From positions 1-8,417 of the forward strand of contig CAMWMT010000094.1 in the NCBI GenBank assembly GCA_947175375.1: a stretch of 8,417 bases of DNA, read 5' to 3'. The notes under the pieces are model-generated. The model searched no databases, was not told the DNA's origin, and was given only the letters and a program-made list of their open reading frames with translations. Position numbers and translations under genes: made by a program. How positions within the stretch are numbered: position 1 is the stretch's first letter; each line of letters begins with the position of its first letter. Source of the stretch: an uncultured Clostridiaceae bacterium (GTDB lineage: Bacteria > Bacillota > Clostridia > Lachnospirales > Lachnospiraceae). Of this stretch, positions 5,850 through 8,417 are shown piece by piece.

Positions 5850-6302
5850 ATGATATATGTCTACACAACAAAACAGGATTCTGAAAACTGGATCCTGCAG
5901 AATGACTGGTATTTTAATCTGTATACCAGTAATGAAGATTTTTCGGAGGAAGAGAAGAAGATCATTGAGATGATCGATCATGCGAGGCTAACAGAGGATA
6001 AACATATTGAGACAAAATATGGTCTGGGAACACTGCGGAATCTTTCCAGTGGATGTAAGACGTTGTTGAATGTTATGAAGAATCCGGGGAAAGTCGTTAA
6101 TATAGAGGAATGCGGGAAGAATGTGCTGGATGTGTTGTTTTCCATGGACGATATTCATGTATATCTATCCAGACCGGAACGCATTCATATTGATAAAAAT
6201 ACAGAGATCTGTTTTGATCAAAAGGATATTGTTGTGGGACTTCAGGGTTTTGAACAGTGGTGGACAGAGGAATACGCAAGGAGGGATTTGGATGATCTAT
6301 AG
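5850..6302 (+). CDS. DUF4869-like protein, first gene of a three-gene cassette
   Basis: A 150-residue soluble protein without signal peptide or membrane segment. The central block LSSGCKTLLNVMKNPGKVVN (65-84) followed by ECGKNVLDVL (87-96) resembles the core of DUF4869 (LSGGVKTLILMYNDPDKI..., CGDNC), a clostridial family of about this length with no known function. The N-terminal MIYVYTTK strand and an acidic helical stretch (about 30-50) also fit. ATG 5850 is chosen because AGGTGA lies just upstream; GTG 5841 would place the start inside that site. The end overlaps the P-loop gene by 11 nt, so the two are tightly coupled. AT-rich codons such as ATA contrast with guaA, suggesting accessory origin. 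The family call comes from memory of the motif; role unknown. Confidence 0.72.
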   Translation: MIYVYTTKQDSENWILQNDWYFNLYTSNEDFSEEEKKIIEMIDHARLTEDKHIETKYGLGTLRNLSSGCKTLLNVMKNPGKVVNIEECGKNVLDVLFSMDDIHVYLSRPERIHIDKNTEICFDQKDIVVGLQGFEQWWTEEYARRDLDDL

Positions 6303-6702
6303 TTCTATAAATTTTCAGGCTGCTCCATTTTCGTATTCTCTGGAATTTGCTGATCGGATTACGTTGGTCCGTGGGGACAGTGCGACTGGAAAGACATATC
6401 TGTATCAGATGCTGGAGGACCTGCGACTGACAGAGGAATACCACGCGATAAAACTGTATAACTATAAGTCGGAAGATTTTCATGAGAACCTTCTTAAGTG
6501 CAGGGACAGATTTATCGTCATTGATAATGGTGACCTGCTTTTGAATAATGAAGACCGCCGGTTCATCAATTTTGAATCCAGCAACCAGTATATGCTTTTT
6601 CTGAGAAATTGCGATGGCTTAAATTTATCTGCAGATAGTTTTATGCTTCTTCGTGAAGAGAAATATATGGTTACACTGGAAAGGGAACTGGCAGCAGTAT
6701 GA
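6292..6702 (+). CDS. minimal P-loop NTPase, second gene of the cassette
   Basis: A 136-residue protein. Strand ITLVRGDSATGKT (23-35) carries a complete Walker A motif (GDSATGKT, K34), and RFIVIDNGDLLL (73-84) looks like Walker B with D78, where Asn rather than Glu follows the Asp. A later SSNQYMLFLRN segment could carry a sensor-type Gln or Arg. No ABC signature, Q-loop insert or helical lid is visible, so it is much smaller than an ABC, AAA or OLD-type ATPase. Start ATG 6292 has AAGGAGGG with a 6-nt gap, the best ribosome binding site of the cassette. It overlaps the gene before by 11 nt and the next by 4 (ATGA). Probably it binds ATP or GTP and acts as a switch or motor for its partners; whether it hydrolyses nucleotide is open. 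Confidence 0.75.
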   Translation: MIYSSINFQAAPFSYSLEFADRITLVRGDSATGKTYLYQMLEDLRLTEEYHAIKLYNYKSEDFHENLLKCRDRFIVIDNGDLLLNNEDRRFINFESSNQYMLFLRNCDGLNLSADSFMLLREEKYMVTLERELAAV

Positions 6703-7373
6703 AATATCTTTGGACAGAAGACACAGGAGCGGGGTTTCACTACTGGCAATTGATGAACGAGTACCTCTTTCAGAATGAGTATGTGGTAGAAAGCAAAGGA
6801 AGCAATCAGGGGCTTCTGGATGCAGTCAGGGCATTGATTCCTGAAAAAGAGGATGTATATTTTCTGGCATTTGATCTTGTTTATGACAATATGGATATTG
6901 TCAATAAATATCTAGAATTACAGAAAGCGGTCAGAGCGTATCCGGAGCAGATCATAATTCTGGATATGCTCTGTTTTGAATATATAATACTGGCTTTTGA
7001 CAGACTGATCGAATGGACAGGTACAGGGAAGACAGACAAAATTGCCATACGAAAGGACATTTTGTCAGCAATCAAGGACCATCGTATTCATCTGGAAGAA
7101 ATATCTGGTCAGAAAACAAGAGAATATCTTATGAAATTTAAGCGTTTCTCGACAGAAAGGGTACTGAAAGCGATTGTCAACGAATTGACGGAAAATGACA
7201 TGTGGCAGATTAAAGGAAAGCTTATGGGAAATTGCTGGTATCAGGATTGTTGCCCGGCAGAAAATCCGGATAAGAAAAGATGCAGAATGGATCCTGGAAT
7301 GTCTGGTGCAGAGAAAATAACAGAACTTTTCAAAGCTGCGGTGACACAGGAGTTGATAAGGGGTATGCCATAA
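6699..7373 (+). CDS. TOPRIM/DUF4435-like protein with a cysteine cluster, third gene of the cassette
   Basis: A 224-residue soluble protein. An N-terminal strand with acidic residues (KYLWTEDTGAG, E7/D8), then ESKGSNQGLLDAV (31-43), VYFLAFDLVYDN (53-64, D59 and D63) and IILDMLCFEYIILAF (86-100) follow the order of a TOPRIM-like fold: a Glu strand, a Gly-containing strand, an Asp pair, and a C/F-E segment as in DUF4435 and OLD proteins. This is a pattern-level resemblance, not a proven homology. Residues 110-175 are helical and basic. GNCWYQDCC (177-185) with C195 gives four cysteines that could bind zinc. Its ATG overlaps the stop of the P-loop gene (ATGA), so all three genes are one unit. 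A small ATPase next to a TOPRIM-like protein recalls OLD/Gabija and PARIS defence pairs; the role here is inferred. Confidence 0.6.
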   Translation: MKYLWTEDTGAGFHYWQLMNEYLFQNEYVVESKGSNQGLLDAVRALIPEKEDVYFLAFDLVYDNMDIVNKYLELQKAVRAYPEQIIILDMLCFEYIILAFDRLIEWTGTGKTDKIAIRKDILSAIKDHRIHLEEISGQKTREYLMKFKRFSTERVLKAIVNELTENDMWQIKGKLMGNCWYQDCCPAENPDKKRCRMDPGMSGAEKITELFKAAVTQELIRGMP

Positions 7374-7577
7374 AACGAAGCCATGCCGGCCTGCCAGGGG
7401 CGGTGTTAGCCGTTCATTTATCCTTGACAGGTTGGTGGGACTTTGCTATTTAGCGGAGAAGCCATGTACAGACCTCTTACGTATGAGAAGCTTAATGACT
7501 TGAAAAGGCGGAAACAAGATTTGTAAATTTAGCATAAATTATGTAGTATTGACATAAAATTTTAATGGAAAGTTTTA
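7374..7577. other. intergenic stretch between the cassette and the toxin-antitoxin locus
   Basis: No clear terminator follows the third cassette gene. The 9-bp GAAGCCATG occurs twice in direct orientation (7377-7385 and 7458-7466). The second copy supplies the ATG of a tiny frame at 7464-7526 coding MYRPLTYEKLNDLKRRKQDL, with GGAG 5 nt ahead; I do not recognise it and it may be a remnant. TTGACA boxes at 7424 and 7549 have only poor -10 partners. The right part is very AT-rich. Confidence 0.4.
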
Positions 7578-7606
7578 TTGACTTTCCTCTTTGCGCTTGT
7601 TAGAAT
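7578..7606 (+). promoter_or_regulatory. promoter of the CptIN type III toxin-antitoxin operon
   Basis: TTGACT (7578-7583), a 17-nt spacer and TAGAAT (7601-7606) form a good sigma-A promoter. The predicted start at about 7612 lies just before the first antitoxin repeat (7618), the standard type III arrangement. Confidence 0.82.
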
Positions 7607-7617
7607 GTAGGTACAAA

Positions 7618-7715
7618 GAAAGTTTACCACTGACCGATATGTGGTATATAAATGGTCGGGTTGAAAGTTTACCGCTGACCAATATGCGGTATATAAGTGG
7701 TTGGGTCGAAAGTAT
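7618..7715 (+). ncRNA. cptI: CptI-type antitoxin RNA, two 45-nt repeats plus a partial third
   Basis: Two tandem units of exactly 45 nt (7618-7662 and 7663-7707) differ at six positions, all transitions; a third begins as GAAAGTATA at 7708. Within a unit, bases 9-13 pair with 24-28, and bases 15-19, which lie in that loop, pair with 36-40 outside it: an H-type pseudoknot. The differences keep both stems. Unit 1 A12-T25 becomes G12-C25 in unit 2, G19-T36 becomes A19-T36, and G15-C40 becomes G15-T40. In type III systems each repeat is cut out by the toxin, folds as a pseudoknot and holds the toxin in an inactive complex. Type III antitoxins commonly have about 2-5 repeats; two is at the low end. 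Confidence 0.9.
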
Positions 7716-7745
7716 AGTCCTTCGCCGCAAGGTGGGGGACTTTTT
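7716..7745 (+). terminator. attenuating terminator between antitoxin and toxin
   Basis: AGTCCTTCGCC (7716-7726) pairs with GGTGGGGGACT (7731-7741) across a GCAA loop, with three G-T pairs, then TTTTT. In type III loci this hairpin lets only part of transcription continue, so antitoxin RNA exceeds toxin mRNA. Confidence 0.88.
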
Positions 7746-7765
7746 CCATAGTGAGGTTGGAACAA

Positions 7766-8235
7766 GTGAAAAAACAGGATTTTATATTATAAAGGACAGG
7801 TTTTTTGAGGATATGTCTGATCCGTATCTCAAAGGCAACAAGGCAGGAAATAGACCACACTATTATTGCTTTGAAGATACAAGCAGAGGAATTTACTGGA
7901 TGATACCTTTGTCCAGCCGGATTGATAAATATAAGCGAATTGTGGAGAAGAAAGAAAAAGCTGGAAAGTCCTGTGACATTATCCATATTGCGAAATTAGA
8001 TGATAGTAGACAGAGTGCATTTTTGATACAGGATATGTTTCCAATAACAGGTGAATACATAGAGCGAGAATATACAATAGCCGGAAATCATCTGATGTTG
8101 ACAAGTGAGCATACCGCTAAAGAGATTGAACAGAAAGCAAAAAAGGTTATGGGTATGCTGAAGCGTGGTGTGAAATTTATGCCAACGCAGCCCAATGTGA
8201 TAGCTATGTTAGAAATGTTGAGACAAGTCAAATAA
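7766..8235 (+). CDS. cptN: CptN-type endoribonuclease toxin, start frame uncertain
   Basis: The reading frame GFYIIKDRFFEDMSDPYLKG, PHYYCFED, GIYWMIPLSSRIDKY, CDIIHIAKLDD, FLIQDMFPI, EYTIAGNHLMLTSEH and KVMGMLKRGVKF matches the CptN branch of the ToxN/AbiQ toxins: sequence-specific endoribonucleases that process their own antitoxin RNA and, when free, cut cellular RNA to arrest growth or abort phage infection. With a GTG start at 7766 (GAGG about 9 nt upstream) the expected N terminus would be MKKTGFYIIK and the product 156 residues, but the run after GTG has six A, so the GTG frame reaches TAA soon after and the toxin frame is one base off. Seven A would restore it. In the toxin frame the only ordinary starts are ATG 7639, ATG 7684 and GTG 7732, all within antitoxin or terminator. 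Either inactivated, expressed by slippage, or a sequence error. Confidence 0.88.
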
Positions 8236-8417
8236 TTCTTCTTTTAGGTGTACTAATTACATGGTGCTGGCACCATGCAGATGTAACAGTCAAGGAGAAA
8301 AAAGGCAGAAACAAAAGATTGAGAGGTCGTTGGAACGATAAGGAATTTAGGTTGATGGAGGTAAAAAGTGAAACGCTGCATTGTAGTAACCGATATAGTC
8401 GCATAATAACTATCAGA
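8236..8417. other. region after the toxin, no supported gene
   Basis: A perfect 8-bp dyad CATGGTGC (8260-8267) / GCACCATG (8270-8277) with a TG loop follows the toxin; it lacks a T run, so it is more like an operator or chance palindrome than a terminator. GGAGG at 8357-8361 is followed by GTG 8368, but that frame ends after 12 codons (KRCIVVTDIVA). Another frame from ATG 8355 is open to the window edge and may be the start of a gene continuing outside. GGAACGATAAGGAATTT near 8332 resembles the end of guaA. Confidence 0.35.

Noticed and set aside
7618..7715. CRISPR array
   Set aside because: The 45-nt units are directly adjacent without spacers and fold as pseudoknots; the toxin gene behind them identifies a type III antitoxin.

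Overview
The window looks like the chromosome of a spore-forming, low-to-moderate GC Firmicute of the Lachnospiraceae type. Evidence for this is a SpoIIID sporulation regulator, a TPP-riboswitch-controlled ThiT, a GuaA with a typical clostridial sequence, strong AGGAGG ribosome binding sites, several sigma-A promoters with 17-nt spacers, and a toxin close to the CptN family known from gut Lachnospiraceae. All supported genes are on the + strand. The species cannot be named from the sequence alone.

Layout: positions 1-360 hold no intact gene. There is a short, apparently frameshifted coding remnant (40-160) and a large imperfect hairpin of about 137 bp with matching ends (189-325), which may be a MITE-like repeat or a structured RNA. 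Positions 363-2116 form a PadR module: a promoter with a nested inverted-repeat operator, a PadR repressor, and an overlapping gene that joins a HAAS-like N-terminal domain to a divergent SEDS (FtsW/RodA-like) membrane protein. Then come a MacroD-type macrodomain protein with its own promoter (2155-2725), spoIIID (2827-3084), a TPP riboswitch whose terminator contains the ribosome binding site of thiT (3103-3971), and guaA (promoter 4080, TTG start 4139, end 5680).

Behind guaA the sequence becomes more AT-rich and the content changes to accessory genes. The first block is a tight three-gene operon (5850-7373): a DUF4869-like protein, a very small P-loop NTPase, and a protein with TOPRIM/DUF4435-like features and a C-terminal cysteine cluster. 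I know of no described function for this trio; it is the best candidate here for an undescribed system. The second block (7578-8235) is a type III toxin-antitoxin locus of the CptIN kind: promoter, two 45-nt antitoxin RNA repeats that each fold as an H-type pseudoknot with visible compensatory changes, an attenuating terminator, and the CptN endoribonuclease. The toxin start has an apparent one-base shift at a run of six A.

The first part (to 5680) is mainly housekeeping and development: cell-envelope control, ADP-ribose metabolism, sporulation, thiamine uptake and GMP synthesis. The part after guaA reads like a small defence or stability island. The 3' end of guaA is a known integration target for genomic islands, and an imperfect copy of the last bases of guaA occurs near 8332, but no integrase is present in the window.
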